Part shown: piece after piece, positions 1-11,994 of the stretch
Layout of the letters: each line of letters starts with the position of its first letter
Numbering within the stretch: the stretch's first letter is position 1
NCBI GenBank assembly: GCA_934047225.1
Contig: OW204012.1
Coordinates: 14,322,001-14,386,000, forward strand
Reading direction: 5' to 3'
DNA from: Ypsolopha sequella
Taxonomy: Eukaryota; Arthropoda; Insecta; Lepidoptera; Ypsolophidae
Length of the DNA stretch: 64,000 bases
Position numbers and translations under genes: made by a program
Notes under the pieces: model-generated
Database searches by the model: none
Told to the model about the DNA's origin: nothing
Seen by the model: only the letters and a program-made list of their open reading frames with translations

Positions 1-508
1 TTGATGTTCTAGAGTTTCCTTGAAACCTTGCATTTTTTTAAATGCAGTAACAGAACTCATGGCACGACTAGGTATATATATTGCTACATAAATTAAACAT
101 TTATTATTTTATAACACACATTTTTATAAGATTAAATTTGAGTTGTAAAAAGTGTATTATATATACCGACTTTGCAAAATAAACTATTTGAATTTCAATT
201 TGAGGTAAGTCTTGGGATAAACAGATATATGACATAAAATTATTAAGTTAAGTGTATCTACGCTACATTATGCGGAAACAAATTTTCTAATCAAAACATT
301 TTTTTAATGTGTTTTTCGTCCGCCCCTTTATCTACACCCTAAAGGAGACGCTGGGGGCGCCGAAAAGCAAATAATGTTCAAGTCCGGTATTGTGTCGCCT
401 TATCGACACTCTGGCCGGTACTTTTTTAGACAGGAAGACTTTTTCCATAATGCCCCCCTATTTACTACACCCCAACCCCCAATCTTATCCTACTGCATAG
501 TCGCATAC
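1..508. other. Non-coding; start of an intron leaving the window
   Basis: AT-rich sequence downstream (minus strand) of the splice donor at 512. No coding exon, RNA gene or clear repeat end was seen. The rest of the gene starting at 985 would lie to the left of the window. Confidence 0.4.
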
Positions 509-512
509 TTAC

Positions 513-985
513 TTGACTACTTCATCTTTTGTTTCACTTGTGGATTCATTTGTCATCTCATTTTCCAATAAACTGGGCACAAAAGATTGTTTCTTTGTAA
601 TATTTTGGACTCTTTTTGGGAATTCTTTCCTTTGAGTTCCCCCACCAATGTGATTTCTGGTAGTTCCTCTGTTACTCCAGTTAGTTTGAGGTTCAAACTG
701 CACATCTTCGTACTCTTCGTAGCGATAACACTCATTCCATTCAACTTTTGGTACTATCGATGGCGGATTGACAATCTGACCCCTCTGTGGACCTGAACTC
801 GCAGGAAAATGGTTCGGGTAGGAGTTTTGACACCACTGATTCTTGTTATACCACTGATGTCTAGGTCTTTTGTGGTTATTATAAGAATTTACCTGATAAT
901 ATGGTTGGTTGTTTTGATTATAATAAGGATTTCTAGGTGAATTTTCGTACTGATACTGATTGTATGGATTATTATAATTATTCAT
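513..985 (-). CDS. First coding exon of a Tyr/Asn/Gln-rich protein, partial gene
   Basis: The ATG at 985 opens a 157-codon frame that runs to a strong donor (GTAAGT read on the minus strand from 512), leaving two bases over; read-through hits a stop in the intron. The first 60 residues are low complexity with repeated NPY, YNN and QN motifs. The C-terminal part is charged and ends in an acidic Ser/Thr/Glu stretch. It is clearly paralogous to the exon at 41836-42314 (+): same order of a YNNPY start, QNNQPY, ASSG, an acidic EDV-F-PQ segment, KEFPK, ITKK and SLEN-E-T-EST. In that copy the exon leads into a G-patch/R3H gene. Downstream exons here would be outside the window, so whether this paralog is complete is unknown. 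The N-terminal composition suggests an intrinsically disordered region; no enzymatic motif is visible. Confidence 0.7.
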
Positions 986-1512
986 TATGCTTTATGTATA
1001 AATACTAAAGAACAATGATTGCAAATCTGGAAGCAAAAATAAAATCAAGCACGGATTAGTTTAGCAGTTTAGCCACAAATTATAGAGGGATAAGTGTAGC
1101 TCATGTTTAGTTAGCTAAATACACCTGACTTTTTTTTTTTCATTTTCCCACTAAGTGGAAAGGCAAAGGGATCTTAGCCCATACAGCCATGTCTGACGTT
1201 ATAGTTATTATCTGTTTATATGCACTATCTTCTTCTGTTGAGGATCATCTGAAAGGTCTGTCCTAAGCCAGAAATCGAGAGTATCGTTTGACGTTTACTG
1301 TGATACCAGATGACGACGAAAAATAAATAGAGATGTCCTAAAGGTATTAATTAAATTCATTCACTTAGTGAACGAATGAATTATTTTTGTTTCATAAAAT
1401 AATTAATTAACTTAGCGAATGAATCGATTGACATATTATTGGTTTTTGTTGTTTCTACATTTAACAACAATATGATAAATAAAACAATCGAGCTTTTAAG
1501 TGTCTAAATTAA

Positions 1513-1970
1513 TTAATCTGAAAAATCTGTGTCACTGTCAGTGGTGGTTTCATCATTAACATTGATTATAAAACTATCCACAACGCCATCAATTAGGTGG
1601 TCGAGACGGCACATTTTGTCCTCTCCTTTAATAATATGAGTCACGCAGTCACTCCATTTTTGGGGTGTTACTTTTTTTATCCCTTCTTCTAACAGGCCTT
1701 TTCCTTCCGCCATTTTAAACGTTTTGTTATTCATGGCAACATGTCCTTTTACCTGCGCCCATACCAGCTCAATGGGATTGAGTTCGTAATGGTACGGAGG
1801 CAGGCGTAAGATTGTGACTCCGTGCTCCGCTGCCATCTCGTCCACAACATACTTGTTGACACATTGGTCTTTGTTCGGCCGTACGATATCTATTAGAGTG
1901 GTTTTTGTATATGTAGCATCGAATGCTATATTTTTGCTTGTTAGCCACTCCTGTATTCTTCATTTAGTCC
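1513..1970 (-). pseudogene. IS630/Tc1-type DDE transposase, C-terminal fragment
   Basis: The minus-strand frame contains KNIAFDATYTKTTL, VDEMAAEHG and LRLPPYHYELNPIELVWAQV. The last is the typical end of DDE_3 superfamily transposases, where LPPY-x(3)-NPIE carries the final acidic catalytic residue. Homology starts before the first Met at 1845 and runs back to about 1960, where an in-frame TGA interrupts it. The N-terminal HTH and first catalytic Asp were not found. The C-terminus is an acidic Asp/Thr/Ser tail ending at 1513. A similar acidic tail occurs at 23403-23624 in another TA-flanked element. This is a dead transposase remnant. Confidence 0.75.
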
Positions 1971-2409
1971 AAGACATCGCAGGCAGCAACTCCACTTTTG
2001 GCATCAAGGAGGTAAAGGTAGGAGATAAGTAGGTATGTGAGGTAGGAGGAGGTAAATCTCTGCTCTGTGTAGTGTAATGAGTCGCATACAAGTAGGTTGC
2101 GTTTATGCTGGCAATGTATGATGTCTACTGTAGTGTAGATGTCCGTCTACTTTGTATTAATTTAAAAATAGGTTTAAAATATGGAATTCCATGACAGCGA
2201 ACCTTAGTCATTAAGTAGGAGTGAAACAAATAAGTTAAAAAGAAATATTAAAGAAATCAAAAATATAAATCTTATTAAAAGTTATAGGTTTTAATTTAAA
2301 CAAAAGGTACAGAGCCGCTACCAACGGTCCTGTTACAGTAGTTCGTTGGAGGCAACTCGTATTAAAACTCTTTCCATCCACTCAGAGGGAGAAAAAGCGA
2401 TTTTTTGCA

Positions 2410-2608
2410 TTACGTAAGTGTAAAAAACCGCCTTTTCTCCTTGAAATCGTTAATGGTGAAATGATCAGAACAGAAGCATGAATGTTTTCGCAGATGTCGC
2501 CCAATTTTTAGTTTAATATCTACCCTAGTTGCTTTAATCAACTTGTTTCTCAAAGTCCAAAGTGTGATATACTTTATCATTGCAACCTACAACGGCACAC
2601 GTACGCAT
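2410..2608 (-). pseudogene. THAP-type zinc-finger fragment
   Basis: The ATG at 2608 gives MRTCAVVGCND, matching the C-x4-C start of THAP domains. About 36 residues on, after a stop and a frame change, the sequence gives HSCFCSDHFTINDF, matching the C-x2-H-F half of the C2CH finger. Spacing fits the family range (35-53). At least one frameshift or stop separates the halves, so it is not functional as read. It lies in the same orientation as the DDE fragment inside the same inverted repeats. Whether the two were one gene cannot be decided here. Confidence 0.5.
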
Positions 2609-4317
2609 TTTGTGTTCTAAATACTACCCAGAAAGAAATACTACTTTCACAAAACTTAAACTTAATGTGCGGGAAAAAGTACCAAACACCATAGTCTGAC
2701 TCAACTCTAGTTTGTTTATGGTCTCTGCATAAACTTGACACTTCGTTTTCTGAAAACTTCTACTAGCGCTAACTAAACTAGCGCCTTCTTGTTCATTTTG
2801 ATGAAACTCAACTGACAGCTATCAAGGAAAACGGCTCATTGGAGCTCTCTCAATGCTTGATTTTTTTCTAAAAACAAATATCAAACCCTTTCATTTATAT
2901 CCATATTGAGGAAGTAGTCAAAAAATATTTAATCCGCCATTTTGTAGGGCCGGCCATCTTGGATTTACAATGACAACGAATGTATTAAATTATATTATCA
3001 TCAGAACTAAAGGTGCGTACCAAATTTCAATAGGAAGGGGGTCAAATTTCAATTACTAGATTTGATCCAAATAAATAGGGCAAGCTTTTTTCAATTCAAA
3101 TTCAAATTCAAAATAAAATAAAATCACTAAATAAAATCGTTTAATAAAACCATTCCAAGGAGGACGTATGCGAAGCATGTTGATTAATCATAAATATTAT
3201 ATTAGTCAACATATATTATATTTCTGGAATCACGTCGTTATTAGTAAAATTTGTCTCTTGACTTAATGAATTTAGTCATTTTTCTATACTATTGAACAAA
3301 TTGAACGAATTAATTTATCGAACCCATCACTTCATGCAAACACTAGTGAAATAAATCTGGCCACATTATTCAGGGAAATGACAGTAGTGTCTGTCAAACG
3401 ATACTCTCGATTTGTGGCTTGGGGTATAAGTCACTGTCCTGTCGTTTCCGCTATAATGATAGCCTTATAACGCAAATACAACAGGGTTAGAAAAAACACA
3501 CGAAAAGGCACAGCCCGCACTTTTGTTCCATTGAACAACACACTACACAGGTTACGGCGATTTTAATTCACAATATTCTATCACTATTGTTAATCAAAAC
3601 ACCCAAAATGCAATATTTTTTCAATAAAACAAAAAAACGACGCCATCACATCTTCGCGCCTTTTTTCCAACTCTTTTTTTTTTATTGCGGACCGTCCACC
3701 TTAACAGCTGAAGCGTTTTTATTGCTATGTACATACAATAATACATAATATTGTAAAAATTTTTGTTCAATATCATGGTACACCTCATCTACCTAAACCA
3801 TTATTCATCCAACGTTAAGCCAACTATAGTCATAATACTCATAAAGCAACGTTTTAAAATACACCAACAGATTGCATTGAAACCGTTGATCAATTGTTGC
3901 CAACTCTATTGTAATATTTTCGTTGAAAATTCCACTGAATTTTTGTTCTCACTTATAAAAAATGACAAGAATATAAAAATATATCTTTACGAACATGAAA
4001 TCCGATGGAATAGTGCAAATACATTAACAGCGTCATAAAATGTTGAAGTTGTGCGACCGACGTAAATATTTATATATAACATTTTTATACAAACTTCTTA
4101 ACCCCTTACTGCGGCGTCCCATATTTGCACAGCAAAAGTTTTTCCCAAAAATTCAAATTTTATTTATTTTTTGCTGCTGACAACACTTAAAGTAAATCCT
4201 AAAATCATTAAAATAATTAAATCCGTTTTGAGGTTATTAGTGAAGTCAAAATAGTTGTCGGTAATTTTACTGATTTTGTGCTAACATGGAGTATTGATTT
4301 AGCTTATTTTACTTAAG

Positions 4318-5101
4318 GTGTCCCAAAAATGAAGACATTCGTAAACGATGGTTTGTTGCTATTAGCCGAAGTTGGAAACAGCACAAAACTAATTGGAAAG
4401 TGTGCTCAAGGCACTTCAATCCAGAATGCTTTCTGAAAAGAACTATTGCGACCACGCTTAAAAGACGATGCGGTGCCCACCTTGAATTTACCTAGTAAAA
4501 CAGAAGTTGTTTTGGTTGAATCCTTCACTACGCTCAAAATTCTAACATAGAATCACGAGTCTTGCTCGAGATTCAAACTCGGCACTCGCAACAAAAATAA
4601 ACTTTGCTCTCTTGTTGCACAAATTTTAATGCTTGTGTTCAATTCTAGGATTTGAGGACTACAATGGAACCATCAAAAGCTGGCTATGTAGTGCGTAAAT
4701 TGAAAAAATTCTTGCATTGAAAAAAAATTCTCCAAGCCCTGGAAGGACCTGCTAACAGCATGCTTCTAATGAGTGTAAAAGACAGAGGAGGGCTGACTAA
4801 GCCATCAAAAAGCATTCAAAAAATCTGCCAAACCACAGAGAAAATCCTCAGAGTTTGAGGCTGTAGTTAAAAAAAAAGTGTAGGAAAACCACAGCACTTC
4901 ACATCTATGATAAACCAAATTTCACAAAGATTATTGGTAGAGACAAACGTACTTGACGACCTACCTGACCATTCGTTGGATAACTCCGTGTTCGACACGT
5001 ATTTGAAACTTAGAATACATCACATGACGAAGGAAATTACTGCACCCATCGAAAATATACGCCCATTTCTGACGAAAACAATAATTTTCAAAGATCAATA
5101 A
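4318..5101 (+). pseudogene. P-element/THAP9-like transposase relic, internally deleted
   Basis: From 4318 the frame reads KNEDIRKRWF, then VCSRHFNPECF (the C-x2-H-F half of a THAP domain). After a one-base frameshift near 4460 it reads LKDDAVPTLNLPSK, the AVP-type end of THAP domains. After a gap, 4765-4860 encodes SVKDRGGLTKPS and ICQTTEKILR, a motif known from the C-terminal part of P-element-like transposases. A further open stretch at 4907-5101 continues as a helical tail. The catalytic core between them is missing and several stops are present. This is a deletion derivative of a P-superfamily transposon. Possible degenerate ends sharing GTCCCATATTTGCAC lie near 4096-4124 and, inverted, near 7052-7087. 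Confidence 0.65.
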
Positions 5102-7800
5102 CGACGTTTATTTTTGGCTGCTTTGTAAATCTTAATGACATGCAAAAATCAAACGTACTCACTAGAGAAAATTTAACAACCATTAAGTTTGAAAAAAATT
5201 AAGGTTCTCATTAAAACGATTCAATTATGCATTTTGTATGCGAAGGTCAATATGTTATTTTTATTTTTGATGTTTTTATATAATAATATGTAAAATAGTC
5301 ATTCTGGAGTTTGCAACAGATTGTTTCTTTTATCCTCTGATTATATTTCTGACTTTTATTATTTTTATCATTATTTCACAATTGTTTGAGAGGGATCCTT
5401 TTGAGTGTTAAGGAGGCTAGTTTTCATGGCGGCGCCTTCCTCTCAAAATATGTTTTTTTAGTGGGAGTGGACCGTGTGTGTGTGGATATATGTATGTAAA
5501 CGTGGTATTCTTAGTTTTGAAAATAAAGTTGATTATTTCATTCCATAAATATTTGGCAGGTTTCTCAATTTCATATATTATTTTATCTACTCCCATACTA
5601 CAATAAGGTAATTGCATCATCAGAATCAGTTTTATAAGTACCTATACTGTTTATCTGATAATATTACATTATAACACCGTGATTCCGCGCTGCTATTGGC
5701 CCAATTTACTATAACACCTCTAGAGAGCCAATCAACAACAGCGACGAGAAATAAGTCCCGACCTTATTTCTCAAGCCACGCCCACTTTATCCTAGTTGCT
5801 TCTAATTGGTACTCAAGGCAGCATTACCGGTCGATGAACTCGGGGTTCATGAACGAGTGTTCTTCACATTTTTCGTGAAATTGTTAGTTGAAAATATGAT
5901 TAAAATACGATATTTTTGATGCTCGTAGATTAAGTATTGTGTCCAACTGAACATAAATAGACATTTCGAAACTCGTGCAAAACTATTACGAAACTGACTT
6001 AGTTCGTTTCGTTAACAAGCACTCGTGTCCCAATGACTTAAATTATGTTACAGTTGCACAAAATACTATGATAATCTAGTTCTCTAACTGTACAACAAGT
6101 ATTATTAAGGCTTTTTTTTATCCAAATCGATATCGATAAAGTCTGTAAACCGGTAGTCCGGTACATGCCTAGGTGCAAGCGTTTGAAAGATAGGGCTGTA
6201 GCCGGCTTGATATCGACGTACTGATAAAAATACTGCAATCTTGTTTTTTCATACGGAGAGTTGTATATGTGAAAGTAGCATAGCTTTACCATCCTAGGTT
6301 TCTGCTTAATTAGATTTTGTCTATTGGTTTATTGGTCTGAGGGTACAACACTAGAAGAACCTGACAAAATGTCAGTTTGAATCCAAACTTTCGCAGAAGG
6401 TGAGTTGCTATGTCTGTGCTCTTCGTTTTTTCTGATTTGTATGAATGTTACTGCTTAATTTTTTTTGTGTGAATAAAGCAATTCTTTAGGTACTTAAATA
6501 TGTGGATATGAACTCCGGTTCTATTGTAACTTGGTGCTTTTCCCAATTTTACCTTGTTGCATATCTGTCACGTCATGCAGTAGCGGCTCAAAAGGTCATC
6601 CCATTTGGGACCGTATGCAGAAAGGGAAACATATTGCTTTGTGCATATTTGAAACATCATGCAGTTATGGTGTTATTGCGTTTGTTATATATTAAATGTC
6701 TCTATTTACTATTTTCTTCTATCTGCTTGTTTTCTGTTTTTGCTGGGGCTTTTTGGACTAAACTTCTTAAAACATAACTTTATGGTTCTGAATAATTTAA
6801 CTGTATGGTTTACTTACTAAGAAATAAAATTTTGTATTTTTTAAATAAATCTTTATAATACATTTATATTTTTCTTACATTTTTGCCAATAACAGCTTTT
6901 ACTTACTACTTTTCTTGCGCCCAGGGGTATGCTGCGTTTTTTTTTTGGTATTAGGTATATACAAGAGTTCAATGGCCGCGTACCTATAAATTATCCCTAA
7001 ATGCATGAAGTCCCATATTTGCACACCACAATTTGTACAGCCTTAATGCATAAGGTCCCACATATGGGACAGACAGTCTTTTTAGGGATTTTTCAAAAAA
7101 ATACAAGTGGAATATTTTTTTGAATATTTTTTAAGGCTTTCCTATTGCTTACTATATAACACATAAATTTATCTCAAAGTGATCTAAAAATCCATGCAAT
7201 ATGGGATTAATAATACATTCAATCGATGCTCCGGAATTATGTACTACGAAAGATTTTCATTCGTGTACTTCGTAGGCGCGAACGCAGCCTGTCGTAATAA
7301 ACATCTTTTTTCGATTGCAGTGGGTAAAAGTAGATATGTCTCTAACAGTTTTATTAGACGAAGTGGTAAGACTTAGAACGATGAGTGCGCTGAAATAGAT
7401 TTGTTCTGTAACACTTAAAAGTTTGTTAACAAATATGTAAGAAAACACATTTTAAGTTCAAGTGTAGTTATTTTAAGTTGTTGAAGTGATGATATTGTAT
7501 TTAGATAAATAGATAATTTAGGGGAACTATAGGTCTTTTAGCAAACAATACTTCCTGTTGTTTAAGTTTCGTGTATGACTGTTTGTTCCTCAATAAAAAA
7601 CAAAAAAAAATAGTTCGTCAATCTTTTAAGAGACGTTTGTATGATTTTATATTTGCTGTCAATGTTACAAGCAATGACTTAATTTATTGCCTACAAATGT
7701 CGGGAAAAAATGTGAGGGCAACACTACCTATTTAAAAAAAAGTGGCAATTTTTTTCAATATTAGGTGTATGAGGGTGTATTTCTCAGATAATCTGAGGGG
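5102..7800. other. Non-coding, no gene supported
   Basis: Only short open frames of 60-91 codons without recognisable motifs. A segment at about 5963-6065 (CTCGTGCAAAACTATTACGA and following) is repeated at 30063-30150. GTCCCATATTTGCAC at 7010 matches 4110 and may belong to the end of the P-like relic. Confidence 0.4.
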
Positions 7801-7857
7801 TATTTAGACAGCCGTAAAAACAAGCACGATTCTGATAGCCGTTCATAAAAAAAATTC

Positions 7858-7960
7858 CTCAGGTTTCAACACTGACAGCAGGATAGCGTACACAAGTTTC
7901 AACGCGTGCGACAGAGATGGCATTAGAACCCATGTCACGACCCCTAGTTTTATGAACGCA
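7858..7960. repeat. Short dispersed repeat (second copy at 38808-38925)
   Basis: CAGGTTTCAACACTGA-AGCA and the following 'gcattagaa' segment also occur near the right end of the PIF/Harbinger element. The function is unknown. Confidence 0.45.
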
Positions 7961-8399
7961 TCCCAGCAGATTTTTTTTTTTTTTTTTAATAGTCCACCAG
8001 TGTTGCCAGATCCATAGATTAAGAATTATCTTAAATCTACTGCCAAATTATCGTGTTTATAAAATATGTTTGAGTTTTTTACATGGCTGCTACTTGTTAA
8101 ACGAGGAGAAAAAGTGTTTTGGAAGTCCTCATTTCAACAATTATTTCTATCGAGGAAAGTATATCCAAGCATTTTTTCCAATATCAAATCCCTAGATTAT
8201 AGAGACAAAATGCATATACCAGAAACTGATTATAATTTTCCGTATATTTCATGAAATACACAGAAAAGAAACACCCGCATTTTTTTACCATATCGCCTTA
8301 ATATTTTTGTTGCAATTGCTACTAAATAGTACGAGAATAAACCGTGCTACATCGAAAAAATAATGACTTGAACAAAAACGCCAATGGGGAGCCGTGTAC

Positions 8400-8640
8400 A
8401 CACCACATACCAGTCAAGTGCGAGTAGGCCTTGGGCAGGGTTCCGTACTTATTATTTTAAAAATCAAACATATTCCATTTGCACTTATGGATTACCAACT
8501 TAACTTGACATTTACGATCTACTCAACTTTATGTATCTAAAGACGGCCAGACATAACTTCTTAAATAACAGACAGACAGACAACAAAGTGAACTTATAAG
8601 GGCTCTGTTTTTTTCATTTTGAGGTAAGGAACCCTAAAAA
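8400..8640 (+). repeat. GGTTCCGTA-family dispersed repeat, divergent copy
   Basis: Begins with AGTCAAGTGCGAGT and GGGTTCCGTAC, and ends with cagacagacagacaac, AAGTGAACTTATAAGGG and GAGGTAAGGAACCCTA. Related copies lie at 30180-30335, 61900-62100 and, as a longer form, at 39249, 47955 and 49880. This is a common style of moth and butterfly repeat. Confidence 0.55.
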
Positions 8641-8795
8641 CAATCAACTCACCCTCTTCAAACAAAACTCTAACTGAACAAACCTGAACAAACGGAAAAT
8701 GGAGTTCGGATACACAGAACAGAAATCGTTACAAAAATATCAATCGTTACAAAACAATATCGTGGAATTTCGATGAATTATCGTGCGATACGTAA

Positions 8796-9023
8796 TGATA
8801 ATTTTCTCTAATGATATACTATAAATAAGACAGATGGATAAGATATTTTGATATAGTTTTATTGGGGACACTATCACCTCTTAACAGAGTCTTACAATAA
8901 TACCGCCAAAACTGCCAATTGACAGCTGCGTGTTGCCAGCTGTCTCACAATGAATATCCCTACTTGACTATGATTATTTAAAATAACAAATACATGTAAT
9001 AAAAACCTGTAATAGCTAACAGT
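8796..9023 (+). repeat. 228-bp TG...CA repeat, uninterrupted copy
   Basis: Nearly identical to 15890-16012 joined to 21165-21268, where a non-LTR retrotransposon has been inserted. It begins TGATAATTTTC and ends TAGCTAACA(GT). The TG/CA termini and an internal TATAAATA would suit a solo LTR, but no flanking duplication is seen at either copy, so the class is open. Its value is as the empty-site version of the 16015-21151 insertion. Confidence 0.65.
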
Positions 9024-11600
9024 CGGCCATCCTGACCCTTGCCTGACCTCAGGCAAAATTATAGAGACCAAATACTACTCATACTTAATATCTTAATAGA
9101 CTGTAACTTGACCGAATATCCCAATATTTTATATAATATTTTAATATCGGAATATCTAACATTTCATATCGTAACTTAAATTAAGATGACATTTTTAAGG
9201 TTTTACTATATCGATAATCACTACACATAGGTATCAAAATAATCAAAACACCCGGTAAATGTATAAAAACGATGAAATACACTAATCGATCCACAATTTC
9301 TAATAGATGTTATAAGCGTTCAAACATCAAATGGAGTACATACTTTATATTGACATGTATATTTATAGTTTAACAATACTAGTATCTACAATTATCTTAT
9401 TATGTCTTTTGCCAAAACTCAATGCGATTATAAGTAAGTATAATTAAGTCTTAAACGAAATTGAATTGAATACAATTTAGTACAATTTATATACTTAACT
9501 CAAAATACATTTTTCTACTTTATTTTAAGCTCATTTAATTAATTAATTAAGTGTAGGTTTATCAGTTCCTTTAAATTGTGTGTATTAATGAAAGTCGTTT
9601 TACAAGATTATTGATAATACGTACGGAACAAACATAGATATCACAATAATATTATTCTAATAGAACATAACACACAAGTACCTACTTCCTTTTGTCAATG
9701 TCACGTACGTTGTAAGTAAATAATTTTTATTTACGTACTTAAGTGAAATACCTAAACGAATATAATCTCAATTTTATAATTTATTTAAACTAATATAATA
9801 TATTATAAACATATCATAATGTATTATTTCTTGTAATAATTTTGTTATGGAATATAGAACATTCAACATTTCATCTGAACATTTATTCATCAACATTTTG
9901 TGTTGTGCATAAAAATATTCGTATTTGTCTGAATTTTGTTTTCTTTAGATTTTTTTTTTTTTTTTTTTTTTTAGCTAGTGATATTTGTAAAGTTTAGTTA
10001 TGTAAATTGATTAAGATAGCATGGTGTCCAAAACAATCAAATAAAATCATAATTTGAACTTGTGAATTAATAACTAATTAATTGTTTTATTAGTAGGTAA
10101 TTAATAATTAAAAATAATAACAATAAGTATATTATATTCTCTCCCAGAAAGTTGAGATATCATACCCCTTAACAAAGATGAGGAGTCTGCTAAACAAATG
10201 TTACACTTTAAAATGTAATTTTAAGGATGCTGCTATATTTTTGCAACTCTGTTGTATTGGACACTGCGTTTCAAATTCTCTTACCTTCTTATTTGTAAAC
10301 TTCTAGTTTCTGTAACCCTATTTTAAGATATATACATATTTTTTATATTGTTTGCTAACGATTTTTTTTTTTATCATTATAATTTTAAGTAACTAATACA
10401 GCTGAGTCAAAGGCATGACGTGAATAATGGTGTAAGGTTGGCAATTGACATCCATGGTTAATGGATGATTTTAAGGGCCTATTTACAATTAATAATTACA
10501 ATTACCTACCACATCTGAACAATATCTTTTAGAGACACCACACAATTGATCATCTAAAGAAAAACATTTAAGTAACTTTCCCACAAATTATTTCCTTTCC
10601 GCAAATCTCGTGACTCATTCCTGCAGACCAACTGTTTATATAGGTAGTTTTGCAAGGCATGTATAATTATAAGTATTTATGAAATTTGCTTCTTGTACAA
10701 AAAAAAAAAAAAAAAATAAGCATTACTGCTCAAAATTGACAAGAGGCACAGCGCAGATGCTGCCGCCGCGGACAGCGCTCGTCATGCATGATACCTATCA
10801 CACGCACCCTTGCAGTGCGCATCGGCCATCCTGTATGAGGAATGTCCCTATTCCTGGACTTCATCATCATAATTTTATTTAAATTTAAATTTGGTGAGTC
10901 CGTTTAGGTCAACAAATTACATCTTTAGTTGTCAAATAATTAAAACATTTATTTTTAAAGGGTCAAAAAGCAAAATAAAATCGCTGCCTCCACGTAGTCA
11001 AACTATTTTGTCAAACTGATTTGACCACGTGGAAAATTAACAGAATATGCGAGGCTTACAACATCGTAACAATGAAGGGTCTTCTTGGATATGTTTAATT
11101 TATTTCACAAAATTAGTAATTTTACTGGTTTGACCAATCGATACCACTGAGCAAATAAAATCGATACCGAACACAACACAAACATATAGCTATTAAATTA
11201 TAAAATGCATTTAAAATGTAATCTCGTTACTTATTGAGTTATTTGAAATGTTACTACAAGTTGTTTACTTAAATTTAAGTTGTAATAATAATAACCTTAC
11301 AATTAACGTTATCTTGCAATAGAAACGCAAGGTTCACTTCATCACTATTCTTAACATTATGGAATAATTATAATGATGGAGTTGTGTGAAGCTTAATTAT
11401 AGTTGCAGCTTTGTGTTTATTAGGTCATATTTAATTTTTTTTTTTAACTCCAATCATACAATATTTACATACTCATTACTCAATATTTTTATTGCAAGCA
11501 TAATGTACATACCTACAATGTTCATTTGTATATATACGTTATTTATATTTATTGTCTATAAGAATAAATATTGTGTTGTGAAAGTCAAATTACTTATGTG
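9024..11600. other. AT-rich non-coding sequence
   Basis: No gene recognised. It holds a run of about 22 T at 9950-9972 and an A-run at 10700, which may be ends of degraded retroposons. A small hairpin pairs CCACGTAGTCAAA with TTTGACCACGTGG at about 10991-11034. Confidence 0.4.
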
Positions 11601-11614
11601 GATTAGTTGACAGT

Positions 11615-11994
11615 CTTAGGAGGATATGTCACGGTTGCAACGTTCATTGGTACTTAGGAGGATATGTCACGGTTGCAACGTTCATCGGTACTTAGGAGGA
11701 TATGTCACGGTTGCAACGTTCATTGGTACTTAGGAGGATATGTCACGGTTGCAACGTTCATTGGTACTTAGGAAGATATGTCACGGTTGCAACGTTCATC
11801 GGTACTTAGGAGGATATGTCACGGTTGCAACGTTCATTGGTACTTAGGAGGATATGTCACGGTTGCAACGTTCATCGGTACTTAGGAGGATATGTCACGG
11901 TTGCAACGTTCATCGGTACTTAGGAGGATATGTCACGGTTGCAACGTTCATCGGTACTTAGGAGGATATGTCACGGTTGCAACGTTCATCGGTA
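11615..11994 (+). repeat. 38-bp minisatellite, ten units
   Basis: Ten head-to-tail units of exactly 38 bp, starting CTTAGGAGGATATG and containing the palindrome GTTGCAAC followed by AACGTT. Units differ almost only at one T/C site (CATTGG or CATCGG), plus one GGAAG variant in unit five. This points to recent amplification or homogenisation. There are no spacers, so it is not a CRISPR array. Confidence 0.95.

Larger units (their letters stand above)
1262..3424 (-). mobile_element. TIR DNA transposon, Tc1/IS630-like, degraded
   Basis: About 31 bases at 1262-1292 are repeated inverted at 3393-3424 with few mismatches (core AATCGAGAGTATCGTTTGAC). The inner flanks also match weakly. The element sits inside an older dispersed repeat. 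It contains a DDE_3-type transposase fragment (1513-1970) and a THAP-like fragment (2410-2608), both on the minus strand. The exact ends and the target duplication are unclear. A palindrome is present at 1355-1381. Confidence 0.6.
1140..3690 (+). repeat. Dispersed repeat, copy 1, split by a TIR element
   Basis: Flanks at about 1140-1261 and 3425-3690 match, in the same order, sequence at 33541-33708 and 39168-40010. Shared landmarks are a poly-T start, a 'ttagcccata' segment, GATCA-CTGTCCT, GGGTTAGAAAAAACACA and ACGACGCC-TCACATCTTCGCGCC. This copy is interrupted by the element at 1262-3424. No coding sequence is recognised in the repeat itself. Confidence 0.6.

Noticed and set aside
1769..1963. 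64-codon minus-strand frame starting MKNTGVANK
   Set aside because: Out of frame with the transposase homology, which continues in the neighbouring frame across the same bases.
11615..11994. Possible CRISPR array
   Set aside because: Units are contiguous with no unique spacers, in an animal-type genome; it is a minisatellite.
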